Shown: piece by piece, positions 44,017-53,189 of the stretch
Layout: every line of letters begins with the position of its first letter
How positions within the stretch are numbered: the first letter of the stretch is position 1
NCBI GenBank assembly: GCA_025934775.1
Contig: JAICWO010000018.1
Coordinates: 32,626 to 96,625, forward strand
Reading direction: 5' to 3'
Source of the DNA: Gemmatimonadaceae bacterium
GTDB taxonomy: Bacteria; Gemmatimonadota; Gemmatimonadetes; Gemmatimonadales; Gemmatimonadaceae
Length of the DNA stretch: 64,000 nt
The notes under the pieces: model-generated
The model's database searches: none
Told to the model about the DNA's origin: nothing
What the model saw: only the letters and a program-made list of their open reading frames with translations
Program-made: the position numbers and the translations under genes

Positions 44017-44053
44017 TGCGGTGTTTTCGGTCAACGTGACCGAAAACACCGCA
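44017..44053. repeat. Perfect 17-bp inverted repeat
   Basis: TGCGGTGTTTTCGGTCA and its exact reverse complement flank a 3-nt centre (ACG). The following CTTCGATTTT contains a short T-run. It could be a strong hairpin terminator for upstream transcripts or, as DNA, an operator site. It lies about 100 nt upstream of the -35 box of the sigma factor promoter. Confidence 0.75.
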
Positions 44054-44151
44054 CTTCGATTTTATACAAAGAGTAACCTGCAAATTCCTGTCAAATCAAC
44101 GACATAGAATCATTCGAATTCGCGCCGCAGCCATATTGGCGCAAATCTCTG

Positions 44152-44180
44152 TTGACGCTCTCCGACCCCAACGTTATCCT
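44152..44180 (+). promoter_or_regulatory. Sigma-70-type promoter of the sigma factor gene
   Basis: TTGACG (44152-44157), a 17-nt spacer and TATCCT (44175-44180). This is the best consensus promoter in the window. The start site would be near 44187, giving a leader of about 75 nt that ends in AAGGAG (44251-44256) before ATG 44262. Confidence 0.7.
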
Positions 44181-44261
44181 GCCGCTCCCTGCTACAGCTC
44201 TGCATCGCGCGAGCGGAATTGCGCTCGCTCACTAACCGGCGTCAATCGGGAAGGAGCGTGT

Positions 44262-45155
44262 ATGGAGCAAGTGACCGAGACCAGATCGTCGAAAGGGTAC
44301 TTCCGATCGTCTCCGTCGACCGCGTTCGATCAGTATCTGCAAGACATTCAGAAGCTCCCACTGATCAATGATCCCGAGGAAGAGCGCCGATTAGCGCGAC
44401 GCGCGCAAAAAGGCGACGAAAAGGCTGCCGAGCGGCTGGTCACGGCCAACCTGCGGTTCGTGATCTCCTACGTGAAGAAATACCAGGGCCACGGCCTCGA
44501 CCTCAGCGAGCTCGTCGCCATTGGAAACGAGGGCCTCCTCAAGGCCGTCCGGAAGTTCGATCCGGATCAAGGCGTCAAGTTCATCTCGTACGCCGTGTGG
44601 TGGGTGCGCCAAGCCGTTCTCAAGGCGCTCGCGGAACAGACCCGCTCGGTCCGCATCCCGCTCAACCAGAATTCGCAGCTCATTCGTCTCGCTCGCGCCG
44701 AAACGATCCTCGCCCAAGTCCTCAAGCGCGACCCGACTGAAGACGAAGTCAGCCGCCTGCTGGAAGAGACGCCCGCCGTCGTGCGCGCCGCGAAGCAGAT
44801 GTCGGCCACCGAGGTCTCTCTCGACGCTCCGATCGACCGCTCCGACCGTGAAGCCTCCACGCTGGGTGAACGGTTCGCCGGCGTCGACGGCACGGAGATC
44901 GAGGAAGTCACCGACTACAAGCTGATGCGCGAGTTCATCAATCGCGTATTCCAGAAGTATCTCACGCCGCGCGAGCGCAAGATCCTCTACCTGTACTACG
45001 GACTGGAGGAGGGCTCCGAGGCAATGACGCTCGAGAAGATCGGGGCGCTGATGGGCGTCACCCGCGAGCGCATTCGTCAGATTCGCGAGCGGGCATTCGA
45101 GAAGCTCCGCGAGTCGCCGGACGGCAAGGCGCTCTGCGGATTCTGGGCGGCCTGA
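44262..45155 (+). CDS. rpoD: Sigma-70-family RNA polymerase sigma factor, primary type
   Basis: 297 residues, shorter than classical RpoD because region 1.1 and the non-conserved insert are absent. Region 1.2 (FDQYLQDIQKLPLI), region 2 (RFVISYVKKYQGHGLDLSELVAIGNEGLLKAV, then KFISYAVWWVRQAVLKALAE), region 3 (RDPTEDEVSRLLEE) and region 4 (LTPRERKILYLYYGLEEG … LMGVTRERIRQIRERAFEKLR) are complete. It could be the housekeeping sigma or a group 2 paralogue; the strong own promoter and terminator fit a monocistronic essential gene. Confidence 0.9.
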   Translation: MEQVTETRSSKGYFRSSPSTAFDQYLQDIQKLPLINDPEEERRLARRAQKGDEKAAERLVTANLRFVISYVKKYQGHGLDLSELVAIGNEGLLKAVRKFDPDQGVKFISYAVWWVRQAVLKALAEQTRSVRIPLNQNSQLIRLARAETILAQVLKRDPTEDEVSRLLEETPAVVRAAKQMSATEVSLDAPIDRSDREASTLGERFAGVDGTEIEEVTDYKLMREFINRVFQKYLTPRERKILYLYYGLEEGSEAMTLEKIGALMGVTRERIRQIRERAFEKLRESPDGKALCGFWAA

Positions 45156-45179
45156 CCGAATACGGCTTCAGAGAATTGC

Positions 45180-45208
45180 AAACGACCGGGCGCTTCGCCC
45201 GGTCGTTT
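45180..45208 (+). terminator. Intrinsic terminator after rpoD
   Basis: A 13-bp perfect stem (AAACGACCGGGCG with CGCCCGGTCGTTT) has a 3-nt loop CTT and is followed by CTTTATT. It lies 24 nt after the sigma factor stop. Confidence 0.9.
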
Positions 45209-45291
45209 CTTTATTGGAGATCAATTAATTCGGGCGCCGGCGGCGTTTCGTATGCAATCGAAACGCCCGCGCCCGGTGATCGTCCACGAAC

Positions 45292-48200
45292 GTGTCGCCT
45301 CACCAGAGAGAACGAAGACGCCGCGCCGCCGCGGTAGTCGCGACCGCCGTGGCAGCCCTCGTGCTCCTTGGCGCGATCGCCTGGCACGTCTCCGACTCTC
45401 GCTCTAGCGCGGTCGCGTCGGTTCAGCGGCGACTGGCTCCTCTGGTCGCGAACGCCGCGCACCGGCTCGACGTCTGGGCGGGCGAGCGCGAGAACGACGC
45501 GTCGTCCCTCGCTGAGCTGGCGAGCATTCACGGCAGCGACTCGGTTCACATCTCGCCGCAGATCGCTGGACGGATCATCTCGCTGCAAATGCGCGCGCTG
45601 CAGCGCCGCGGCGACTACATGGGCGTCTGGATCGTCGGCGACACCGGCAAGGTGATCGCGAACGTCACGGGCGCGCCGATGAGCGCCGGCGAGCGAGCAG
45701 CCGCCGCCGCGGCAGTCCGCACCGGCCTCGAGCAGTTCAGCAGCCCGGAGACACGCGACACCAGCATCAGCATTGGCGTCGCGCTGCCCATCATCACGAG
45801 GGCGCCGGACCGCCAGCGGGTCGAAGCCGCCGTCGTACTGCGATCGGACCTCAATCGGGCGTTCGTCCCGCTCGGCTCGACGCGGACGAGTGACGTCGCA
45901 CCGGTACTCGTGATTCCGGCCGGGCGCACGCGCGTCGGAGTCACGCTGTGTCCCGGACCGACGATGAGGCTCTGTCTGGTGCCGGGCTCCGACGCGCTGA
46001 CGAAGCTCATCGCGTCGAGCGGGGACACGACCTTCACCTACGCGCCCGCGCGGGGTGAGAAGGCGCTCGTCGCCTCGAGCCGCGCGCACGTCGTCCCGTG
46101 GATCCTGTACTTCGCCGTGCCGGAATCGGTAATGCTCGCGTCGACGCGCTCGCGGTTCAGATTCGAGGCGCTCGCACTGCTGCTCGTCCTGTTGATCGTG
46201 GCGCTCGGAACGTACGCCCTCAACCGGAGCGCCCACCTGAAGCGCGTCACGGAGCGCGCGCAGTCGGAAGCGCGCTTCGCCGCGATCGTCAACACGGCGA
46301 TGGACGCCATCCTCATCGTCGACGCGACGTTCCGGATCGTCGTGGTGAACAACGCGGCCGAGCAGATGTTCGGCATCGGCTACCATGAGGCGATCGGCCG
46401 CTCGCTGCTCGATCTGATCCCCGATGCGTCGGGCGACGAGCTGCGGCGGATGCTCGAGCAAACGATCCACGCCGGCGAGAAGCCGCGCCTCTTCGCGCCG
46501 GACCGCTACGCGGCCGGTCGCCGGAGCGACGCATCGGTCTTTCCGATCGATCTGAGCGTGTCGCGCACCCAGATCGACGGGCGGCCGCACCTCACGATCG
46601 TGATTCGCGACATCACGGAGTGGCGCCGCGCCGAGGAGAGCTCGGAGTGGCAGCGGCGCGTGCTCGAGGCGATCGCGACCGGCGCCGAGCTGCGCGACGT
46701 GCTGAACACGATCGTGCGCTTCCACGAGACGCAGTCCCCGGGCGTCGAATGCGCAGTACACGTGATCGACGATGATTCGGTGACGCTTCGCTCGGCCTCG
46801 GCGCCGTCGATGCGGCCGGAGTTCGTGGACGCGATGGACGAGATCGTGATCAGTCCACACGCCGCGACGTGCGGCACCGCCGTGTATCGCCGCGAAGAAG
46901 TGATCACGACCGACATCGACACGGACCCGCTGTGGAACGACTACCGCGCGCTCGCGCTCGAGCAAGGTTATCGCGCGTGCTGGTCGGTGCCCATTCGCTC
47001 GCCACAGGGCCGCACGCTCGGCGCGCTCGCGATGTACATCCGCGAGTCCCGCCGGCCGACGATCGCCGAGCTGCGGGTGACCGCAACGGCGGTGCAGCTC
47101 GCGGGAATCGCCGTGGATCGCGCCTACGCCGCGGAATCGTTGCGGCAATCCGAGGCGAGCTTCCGCTCGTTCGTGGAGAACTCGCCGATAGGCATCTATC
47201 GCGCGACGGGTCAGGGCCGCTTCCTCGCGGTGAACGAATCGCTCGTGCATCTGCTGGGCTACGACGCCGCGCTCGACCTGCTGCACGTCGACATGTCGAA
47301 GGAGCTGTTCGCGTCGCCGAGCGATCGCGAGCGGTTCCTGCGGCAGCTTCAGGCACACGGCGAGCTGCGCGGCGCGGACGTGGAGTGGCGCCGCAAAGAC
47401 GGCACGACCGTGATGGTTCGCGTCAGTGCGCGCGCGTACCGCGACGATCGCGGTCTGGTGTGGTTCCTCGAAGGTTTCGTCGAGAATGTGACGCCGCTGC
47501 GCGCGGCCGAGCAGGCACTCCGCCAGTCCGAGAAGCTGGCGGCGCTGGGACAGCTCGTCTCGGGCGTGGCGCACGAGCTCAACAACCCGCTCGCGTCCAT
47601 CCTGCACTTCGCCGAGGACCTGCTCGAGGACGAGCGCTCGGCGAGCGATCACGAGGCCATCTCGATCATTCGCGATCAGGCGCGGCGCTCGCGTTCGATC
47701 GTGCGCGACTTGCTGTCGTTCGTCCGGTTCCGCGACGCGGCGCGCGAGCGGGTGCATCTCACGGAGGCGCTCACCGCGACCGCGCGAGCGTTGCGACCGG
47801 TGGCCGAGGATGCCGGGGTGAAATTCGTGACGGATCTGCCGACCGGGCCGACGTTTGGAAAGACGGACCGGGCGGGGCTACAGCAGGTCGTGACGAACCT
47901 CGTGGTGAACGCGGTGCAGGCGTCGGGTCGCGGCGGAGTGGTGCGGCTCGTCGGCTCGGTCACGCCGGACGAGCTCACGATCATCATCGAAGACACCGGG
48001 CCGGGGATTCCGCCGGTGCTGATGGACCGCATCTTCGAGCCGTTCTTCACGACGAAACCTTTGGGAGAAGGCACCGGCCTCGGTCTCTCGGTGACGCTCG
48101 GCGTCGTGCAGCAGCTTCGCGGGCGCATCGAGGTGGAGAATCGAACGACCGAGGATGGCGGCGGCGCTCGATTCACGGTCGTGATGCCGATCGACCACGA

Positions 48201-48660
48201 CGGCGTCGAAGATCCAGGTCCGGTGATACCGGCGATCAAGACGCGCGAGCCGCTCACCGCGGAGGCGTCGCCTGGCGTCATGCCGCGCGTGCTCATCATC
48301 GACGACGAGCCGTCGATTCGGGCCGCGCTGCGGCGGTTCTTCATGCGCCGCGGCTGGCTGGTCGACGAGGCATCGGACGGATCGAACGCGCTCTCGATGC
48401 TGCTCTCGGCCAAGCTGGAGTACGTGCTCGTGATCTCGGATCTCAAAATGCCGGGATGTTCGGGCGTCGAGCTCCACGATCACGTGGCGACCGTGGCCCC
48501 CGAGCTCCTCGATCGGATCATCTTTTCCACCGGCGACGTGGCGTCGCGCGAGGCGGCTGATTTCGTCAGCCGCACGCGGTGCATGGTCCTGCAGAAGCCG
48601 TTCGAGCTCCGCGCGCTGGAATCGATCGTGTCGCGCATGAGGCAGATGGCGACCGCCTGA
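45292..48660 (+). CDS. Membrane-bound hybrid histidine kinase (sensor-PAS-GAF-PAS-HisKA-HATPase-REC)
   Basis: 1122 residues. Two membrane helices (about 12-32 and 292-314) flank an extracytoplasmic domain of about 260 residues, likely of the dCACHE type. The inner part holds PAS (about 325-440), GAF (about 465-605), PAS (about 620-735), HisKA with His761 in GVAHELNNPLAS, HATPase_c (NLVVNAVQAS, DTGPGI, GEGTGLGLS), and a receiver with Asp1050 in VISDLKMPG. GTG 45292 is used; no ATG gives the full first helix. Orphan: no regulator adjacent. The GVAHELNNPLAS core matches the kinase at 26678. Confidence 0.92.
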   Translation: MSPHQRERRRRAAAVVATAVAALVLLGAIAWHVSDSRSSAVASVQRRLAPLVANAAHRLDVWAGERENDASSLAELASIHGSDSVHISPQIAGRIISLQMRALQRRGDYMGVWIVGDTGKVIANVTGAPMSAGERAAAAAAVRTGLEQFSSPETRDTSISIGVALPIITRAPDRQRVEAAVVLRSDLNRAFVPLGSTRTSDVAPVLVIPAGRTRVGVTLCPGPTMRLCLVPGSDALTKLIASSGDTTFTYAPARGEKALVASSRAHVVPWILYFAVPESVMLASTRSRFRFEALALLLVLLIVALGTYALNRSAHLKRVTERAQSEARFAAIVNTAMDAILIVDATFRIVVVNNAAEQMFGIGYHEAIGRSLLDLIPDASGDELRRMLEQTIHAGEKPRLFAPDRYAAGRRSDASVFPIDLSVSRTQIDGRPHLTIVIRDITEWRRAEESSEWQRRVLEAIATGAELRDVLNTIVRFHETQSPGVECAVHVIDDDSVTLRSASAPSMRPEFVDAMDEIVISPHAATCGTAVYRREEVITTDIDTDPLWNDYRALALEQGYRACWSVPIRSPQGRTLGALAMYIRESRRPTIAELRVTATAVQLAGIAVDRAYAAESLRQSEASFRSFVENSPIGIYRATGQGRFLAVNESLVHLLGYDAALDLLHVDMSKELFASPSDRERFLRQLQAHGELRGADVEWRRKDGTTVMVRVSARAYRDDRGLVWFLEGFVENVTPLRAAEQALRQSEKLAALGQLVSGVAHELNNPLASILHFAEDLLEDERSASDHEAISIIRDQARRSRSIVRDLLSFVRFRDAARERVHLTEALTATARALRPVAEDAGVKFVTDLPTGPTFGKTDRAGLQQVVTNLVVNAVQASGRGGVVRLVGSVTPDELTIIIEDTGPGIPPVLMDRIFEPFFTTKPLGEGTGLGLSVTLGVVQQLRGRIEVENRTTEDGGGARFTVVMPIDHDGVEDPGPVIPAIKTREPLTAEASPGVMPRVLIIDDEPSIRAALRRFFMRRGWLVDEASDGSNALSMLLSAKLEYVLVISDLKMPGCSGVELHDHVATVAPELLDRIIFSTGDVASREAADFVSRTRCMVLQKPFELRALESIVSRMRQMATA

Positions 48661-48684
48661 CGGTCCGCATCGCGGTCCGGCGGG

Positions 48685-48690
48685 TATACT
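48685..48690 (+). promoter_or_regulatory. Putative -10 box for the glycan fusion gene
   Basis: TATACT lies 21 nt before ATG 48712 in the 51-nt spacer after the kinase gene. No good -35 is visible at 16-18 nt. The leader would be about 15 nt with no Shine-Dalgarno sequence. Confidence 0.4.
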
Positions 48691-48711
48691 TCTTGTCCAA
48701 CTCGCCACTGA

Positions 48712-51700
48712 ATGTCCGAACGTTCCCCCGTTTTCATTGATTACTCGGGGCGTCGCTGGCGCCGCATCCGCCGCGCCATGCTCGTCATCGGGATCGCCAG
48801 CACGGTCATCGGGCTCGGAGTCGCGCTCAGTCTTTTTCTGAGCGAGCCGCTCGTCCCCGAGCTGCATCCGGCGACGCTCATTCCGCAAGGCCGGCCAGTG
48901 ACCCGCGCGGAAGAGCGCGAGCGCGTCACGCTGCGCCGGTTGATCGATCGCGCGATCGCGCGAACGGCCAAGGTTCCGTACGGCAGACACCCGGCGCGTT
49001 TGCCGGTGGCCGCGGTGACCGGTACGAAGCCGCTCACGCAAGCGCAGCCGATCATGGCCGGGTTCTACGTCAACTGGGACGAGAATTCGTACGCGTCGCT
49101 CGATCGAAACATCAAGAAGCTCGACTGGGTCGTGGGCGAGTGGGCGTTCGTGGATCCGTCGGGCGATTCGCTCAGGATCGGGATCGATCGAAAGGTGATC
49201 GAGCGCGACACGGTCGAGCCGCCGGGGCATCGCCCGCAGCTGATCATCCTGGTGAGCAACTACGAGACGGGCGCGCGCGATTTTCGCGCGGGCGCGTTGA
49301 ATCGTTTGCTCGGTCGGCCCGCGTCGCGGGCGAAGGCGATCGCGCAGCTGCGGTCGACGGTCCGCGCCTTCGGACTGGGGGGCGTGCTGATCGACTTCGA
49401 GGTCGGTCCGGGCGCCGCCGACATTCACGAGCCGTCGCTCGCGTTCACGCGACAGTTGCGGTCGGTGCTCGAGCCGATGCACAAGATCACGACGTACGCG
49501 GTGCCATCATACATCTCGAATCAGGAGCTGCGAGAGTCCGCCGCTGCGTCGGACAAGCTGTTCGCGATGATCTTCGACGAACACTACGGGGCCGGCGATC
49601 CGGGCCCGATCGCGAGCCAGGCATTCTACGAGAGCACGGCGCGGCGCATGGCGAGTGTGGTCTCGCCCGACAAGCTGATCCTGATGTTCGGCGCGTACGG
49701 CTACGACTGGAACGACCTGCCGCCGGAGCCTGGACATCCGCGCATCGCCGAGCAGACGAACTTCCAGGGTGTGGTGGCCGCGATCCGCGACAGCGGCGCC
49801 GTGCTTCACTACGATCGCGCATCACTGAATCCGTACATCCGGTACACGAGCCCCGATTCGACGGACCATCTCGTCTGGTTCCTCGACGGAACGACCGCGT
49901 ACAACGAGATGCGGGTCGCGCGACAGATCGGCGCGGCGGGGAGTGCGGTCTGGCGACTCGGCGACGAGGATCCCTCGATCTGGCACACGATCGCATCGAA
50001 CGGCGCGCTGCTCTCGCCGGACAGTCTGCGCGACGTGCCGGCGGGATACTATCCGGAGACGGAGAACGTTGGCGAGATCATTCGAATCCGCGCGCGTCCG
50101 GCCAGCGGGTCGCGAACGATTCACGCCGATTCGACGACCGGGCTCGTGACCGACGAAGCGTTCGTCACGTTCCCGACGCCGTTCATCGTGCGGCGCTACG
50201 GGCTTCAGGGCGAGCATCCGCATTGGGTGGCGCTCACGTTCGACGACGGCCCGGACGGCGCGTGGACCGCGCCGATTCTGGACACGCTCGCGTCCCGCCA
50301 CGCGCCGGCGACGTTCTTCGTGATCGGCGAGAACGCGGACGCGCATCCGCGCCTGCTGAAGCGGATCTACGCCGAGGGCCACGAGATCGGGAATCACACG
50401 TACTCGCATCCCAATCTCGGTTTGACGAATGATTTCCGAACGCGCGAGGAGATCGATCTCAACGAGCGGCTGATCGAGTCGCTGGTGCATCGGCGGACGG
50501 CGCTCTTTCGGCCGCCCTACTTCGGCGACGCGGAGCCGACGACGAACGACGAGTTGATCCCCGTTGCCGCGGCGTCCGACCGCCATTACCTGACGGTCGG
50601 ACTGCACGTCGACTCGGACGATTGGCGCATGCCGCCGGCGGATTCGATCATTCGCCGCGTGCTCGACGCGCGCGACGCGATGCTCGACTCGGTCGCGGTC
50701 TTCCAGAAGCGGGGCTCGGACACGTCGATCGCGGCGAACGTGATTCTGCTCCACGACGGCGGCGGCGACCGGCACAATACCGTCGCGGCGCTGGGCCGGC
50801 TGATCGATTCGCTGCGCGCGCGCGGCGATACGCTCGTGCTGGTGTCCGCGCTCGCCGGGCTTTCGCGCGACGAGGCGATGCCGCCGCCGCCGGCGGTGAG
50901 CACGATTCGCTCCGCGCTCACGCGCGGCGGATTCGCGACGCTCGGGCTCGCGGAGTGGGTGTTGTTCTGGCTCTTCACGGCGGCGGTGGTGCTCGGGATC
51001 GCGCGGCTGCTGCTCATCGGCGCGCTCGCGGTGCTGCAGCGCGCGAAGCAGCATCAGCGCCGCGGCGTGCCGACGACGTTCGCGCCCGCGGTGAGCGTCG
51101 TCGTACCGGCGTACAACGAGGAGAAGGTGATCGGCCACACGATTGCCAGTCTTCTCATGCAAGAATACGAAGGCGCGATCGAGGTGGTCGTGGTCGACGA
51201 CGGGTCGTCGGACGGGACGTATCGCGCGGCGCTGGCCGCGCACGGCGCGCATCCGCAGGTCTCGGTCTACACGAAGCCGAACGGCGGCAAGGCGAGCGCG
51301 CTCAATTTCGGCCTCACGCGCGCGAAGCACGACGTCATCGTCTGCCTCGACGCGGATACGATCTTCGCGCCGGACACCGTCGCCGAGCTCGTACAGCCGC
51401 TCCACGACGCGAAGGTCGCCGCGGTGGCCGGCAACGCCAAGGTCGGCAACCGCATCAACCTGATCACGCGATGGCAGGCCGTGGAGTACGTCACGAGCCA
51501 GAACCTCGACCGCCGCGCATTCTCCCTCCTCGACTGCATTACCGTCGTGCCGGGCGCGGTGGGCGCCTGGCGCCGCGCGGCGGTGCTGGAGGCGGGCGGG
51601 TTCAAAGAAGACACGCTCGCCGAAGATCAGGATCTGACGCTCGCGATCCTGCGACAAGGCCACTCGGTGGCCTACGCGGATGGCGCCGTCGCGTACACCG

Positions 51701-52278
51701 AGGCGCCCGATACGGTTCGCACGCTGGCGCGCCAGCGGTTTCGATGGTCGTTCGGCACGCTTCAGTGCGCATGGAAACACCGCAGCGCGCTCTTTCGCGA
51801 CGGCTCGCTCGGCTGGATCGCATTGCCCAACGTGTGGCTCTTTCAGCTCCTGCTGCCCGCGATCTCGCCGCTCGCCGATCTGATGTTCGTGTGGAGTCTG
51901 ATCTCGGTGTGGATGACGTGGCAGGCTCACGGCTCGAGCTACGCGCTCTCGAACCTGGAGCAGGTGCTGTTCTACTACGCGATCTTCCTCGTCGTCGACT
52001 GGGCGGCGGCGATGATCGGCTTCCTGATGGAGTCGGGCGAGGAGACCGCGCTCACGTGGCTGATCCTCCTTCAGCGTTTCGCGTACCGGCAGATCATGTA
52101 CTGGGTCGTGGTGAAGTCGTTCGCCGCCGCGATCTCCGGCCAGGTCGTTGGCTGGGGCAAGTTGGAGCGAAAGGCGACGGTGGAGTTCAAGCCGCTGGAA
52201 GGCCGGCGGCCGCGCCGCTGGACGGTTGGCCTGCGACGGCTCTTCGAGCTCGTGTTCCGGCGCGCTCCACAAACGTGA
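48712..52278 (+). CDS. GH18-like / CE4 deacetylase / GT2 glycosyltransferase fusion
   Basis: 1188 residues with three enzyme domains. One helix (21-43) anchors a GH18-like domain (about 108-420); its DxxDxDxE motif is partly kept (GVLIDFE, Glu230). A NodB/CE4 polysaccharide deacetylase follows (about 500-740) with TFDDGP at 509-514, metal His562 and His566 in HTYSH, RPPYFGD and LLHDGGG. After a helix near 746-770 comes a GT2 processive synthase domain (about 790-1030) with PAYNEE, DAD 880-882, AEDQD 970-974 and QRFRW 1008-1012, ending in several helices. The deacetylase side should face outwards and the GT2 inwards. This layout resembles poly-N-acetylglucosamine or chitin-type synthesis, modification and trimming, in one polypeptide. 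Coupled to a lipid kinase gene. Confidence 0.93.
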   Translation: MSERSPVFIDYSGRRWRRIRRAMLVIGIASTVIGLGVALSLFLSEPLVPELHPATLIPQGRPVTRAEERERVTLRRLIDRAIARTAKVPYGRHPARLPVAAVTGTKPLTQAQPIMAGFYVNWDENSYASLDRNIKKLDWVVGEWAFVDPSGDSLRIGIDRKVIERDTVEPPGHRPQLIILVSNYETGARDFRAGALNRLLGRPASRAKAIAQLRSTVRAFGLGGVLIDFEVGPGAADIHEPSLAFTRQLRSVLEPMHKITTYAVPSYISNQELRESAAASDKLFAMIFDEHYGAGDPGPIASQAFYESTARRMASVVSPDKLILMFGAYGYDWNDLPPEPGHPRIAEQTNFQGVVAAIRDSGAVLHYDRASLNPYIRYTSPDSTDHLVWFLDGTTAYNEMRVARQIGAAGSAVWRLGDEDPSIWHTIASNGALLSPDSLRDVPAGYYPETENVGEIIRIRARPASGSRTIHADSTTGLVTDEAFVTFPTPFIVRRYGLQGEHPHWVALTFDDGPDGAWTAPILDTLASRHAPATFFVIGENADAHPRLLKRIYAEGHEIGNHTYSHPNLGLTNDFRTREEIDLNERLIESLVHRRTALFRPPYFGDAEPTTNDELIPVAAASDRHYLTVGLHVDSDDWRMPPADSIIRRVLDARDAMLDSVAVFQKRGSDTSIAANVILLHDGGGDRHNTVAALGRLIDSLRARGDTLVLVSALAGLSRDEAMPPPPAVSTIRSALTRGGFATLGLAEWVLFWLFTAAVVLGIARLLLIGALAVLQRAKQHQRRGVPTTFAPAVSVVVPAYNEEKVIGHTIASLLMQEYEGAIEVVVVDDGSSDGTYRAALAAHGAHPQVSVYTKPNGGKASALNFGLTRAKHDVIVCLDADTIFAPDTVAELVQPLHDAKVAAVAGNAKVGNRINLITRWQAVEYVTSQNLDRRAFSLLDCITVVPGAVGAWRRAAVLEAGGFKEDTLAEDQDLTLAILRQGHSVAYADGAVAYTEAPDTVRTLARQRFRWSFGTLQCAWKHRSALFRDGSLGWIALPNVWLFQLLLPAISPLADLMFVWSLISVWMTWQAHGSSYALSNLEQVLFYYAIFLVVDWAAAMIGFLMESGEETALTWLILLQRFAYRQIMYWVVVKSFAAAISGQVVGWGKLERKATVEFKPLEGRRPRRWTVGLRRLFELVFRRAPQT

Positions 52279-53144
52279 TCCCGGCGTTCGTGAATCCGCG
52301 CGCGGGCAACGCCGCCGCCGCGCGCACCGCGCTCGAAGCCGCGGGTGCATTCGAGATTCGTGAAATCGAGCCGGCCGCACTCGCTGCCGAGGTGAAGACC
52401 ACGATCGCGAGCGGCGCGACACGCGTGCTCGTGGCCGGGGGCGACGGCTCGATCGGCGCGGCGGCAAGCGTCCTGTCGGGCACGGGAGTCGAGCTGGCGA
52501 TACTGCCGTGTGGCACGCTCAATCATCTCGCCAAGGACCTGGAGCTGCCACTCGATCTCGACGAGGCGGCGGATGTCGCGCAGCACGGTGAAGCGCGCTC
52601 GGTGGACGCGGCAACGGTCAACGGCAGATTATTTCTGAATACGAGCGCGGTGGGCGCCTACGTGACGTTCGTGCGGGCGCGCGAGCGACTCGAGCGGCGA
52701 TTCGGGTATCACTTGGCCTCGTTCATTGCCGGTGCGCGGCTGTTGTGGCGATTGCCGGTCTTCCGCGTGTATCTGCAGACCGAAGGTGTCGCACGCGAGT
52801 ACGTCACGCCGCTCGTCTTCATCGGCGTTGGTGAACGCGAGCTCAAGCTGCCGACACTCGGCGCACGTATCGCCGGCGGCGAGAGCGGCCTTCACGTCAT
52901 GGTAATCCGGCGGCGGTCGGGCGCCCGCACCCTGGCGTTGGCGCTCGCCGCGGTGGCACGAGGCGTGGATGCGGTCGCCCGGACACCGGCGATGGATGCA
53001 TTCCTCGTCGAGCGCTGCCGGATCGAGCCGCGCACGCACACCGCCGCAATCGATGGAGAGCTCGTCGCGGTGAGCCCGCCGCTCGAGTACCAGCACGTGC
53101 CCGGCTGCCTGCGCGTCATCGTCGCCAATCGGGCGTCGGTCTGA
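52275..53144 (+). CDS. DAGK-family lipid kinase, paralogue
   Basis: 289 residues. N-terminal VIPAFVNPRAGNAAAA, nucleotide site VLVAGGDGSIGAAAS, then LPCGTLNHLAKDLELP, and C-terminal AAIDGELVAV are typical of diacylglycerol-kinase catalytic domains. GTG 52275 overlaps the fusion gene stop in GTGA. It may phosphorylate diacylglycerol or another lipid produced or consumed during polysaccharide synthesis. It is only distantly similar to the paralogue at 29532. Confidence 0.87.
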   Translation: MIPAFVNPRAGNAAAARTALEAAGAFEIREIEPAALAAEVKTTIASGATRVLVAGGDGSIGAAASVLSGTGVELAILPCGTLNHLAKDLELPLDLDEAADVAQHGEARSVDAATVNGRLFLNTSAVGAYVTFVRARERLERRFGYHLASFIAGARLLWRLPVFRVYLQTEGVAREYVTPLVFIGVGERELKLPTLGARIAGGESGLHVMVIRRRSGARTLALALAAVARGVDAVARTPAMDAFLVERCRIEPRTHTAAIDGELVAVSPPLEYQHVPGCLRVIVANRASV

Positions 53145-53177
53145 CCGGCGAACGATGCCGAGCGGCGCGTAGTCACG

Positions 53178-53183
53178 TAGCTT
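53178..53183 (+). promoter_or_regulatory. Putative -10 box for glcDEF
   Basis: TAGCTT ends 6 nt before the glcD GTG; the spacer TCGACC has no Shine-Dalgarno sequence. Confidence 0.3.
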
Positions 53184-53189
53184 TCGACC

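Larger units (their letters stand above)
43942..44261. other. 320-nt non-coding region upstream of the sigma factor gene
   Basis: This is the longest gene-free stretch in the window. It holds, in order, a perfect inverted repeat (44017-44053), an AT-rich patch unlike its GC-rich surroundings (about 44054-44125), a sigma-70 promoter (44152-44180) and a leader of about 75 nt with AAGGAG before the start codon. No small coding frame is convincing. Confidence 0.7.

Noticed and set aside
43960..44040. Transposon end or insertion sequence at the inverted repeat
   Set aside because: No transposase frame or second copy is present, and the repeat is a single palindrome rather than paired ends.
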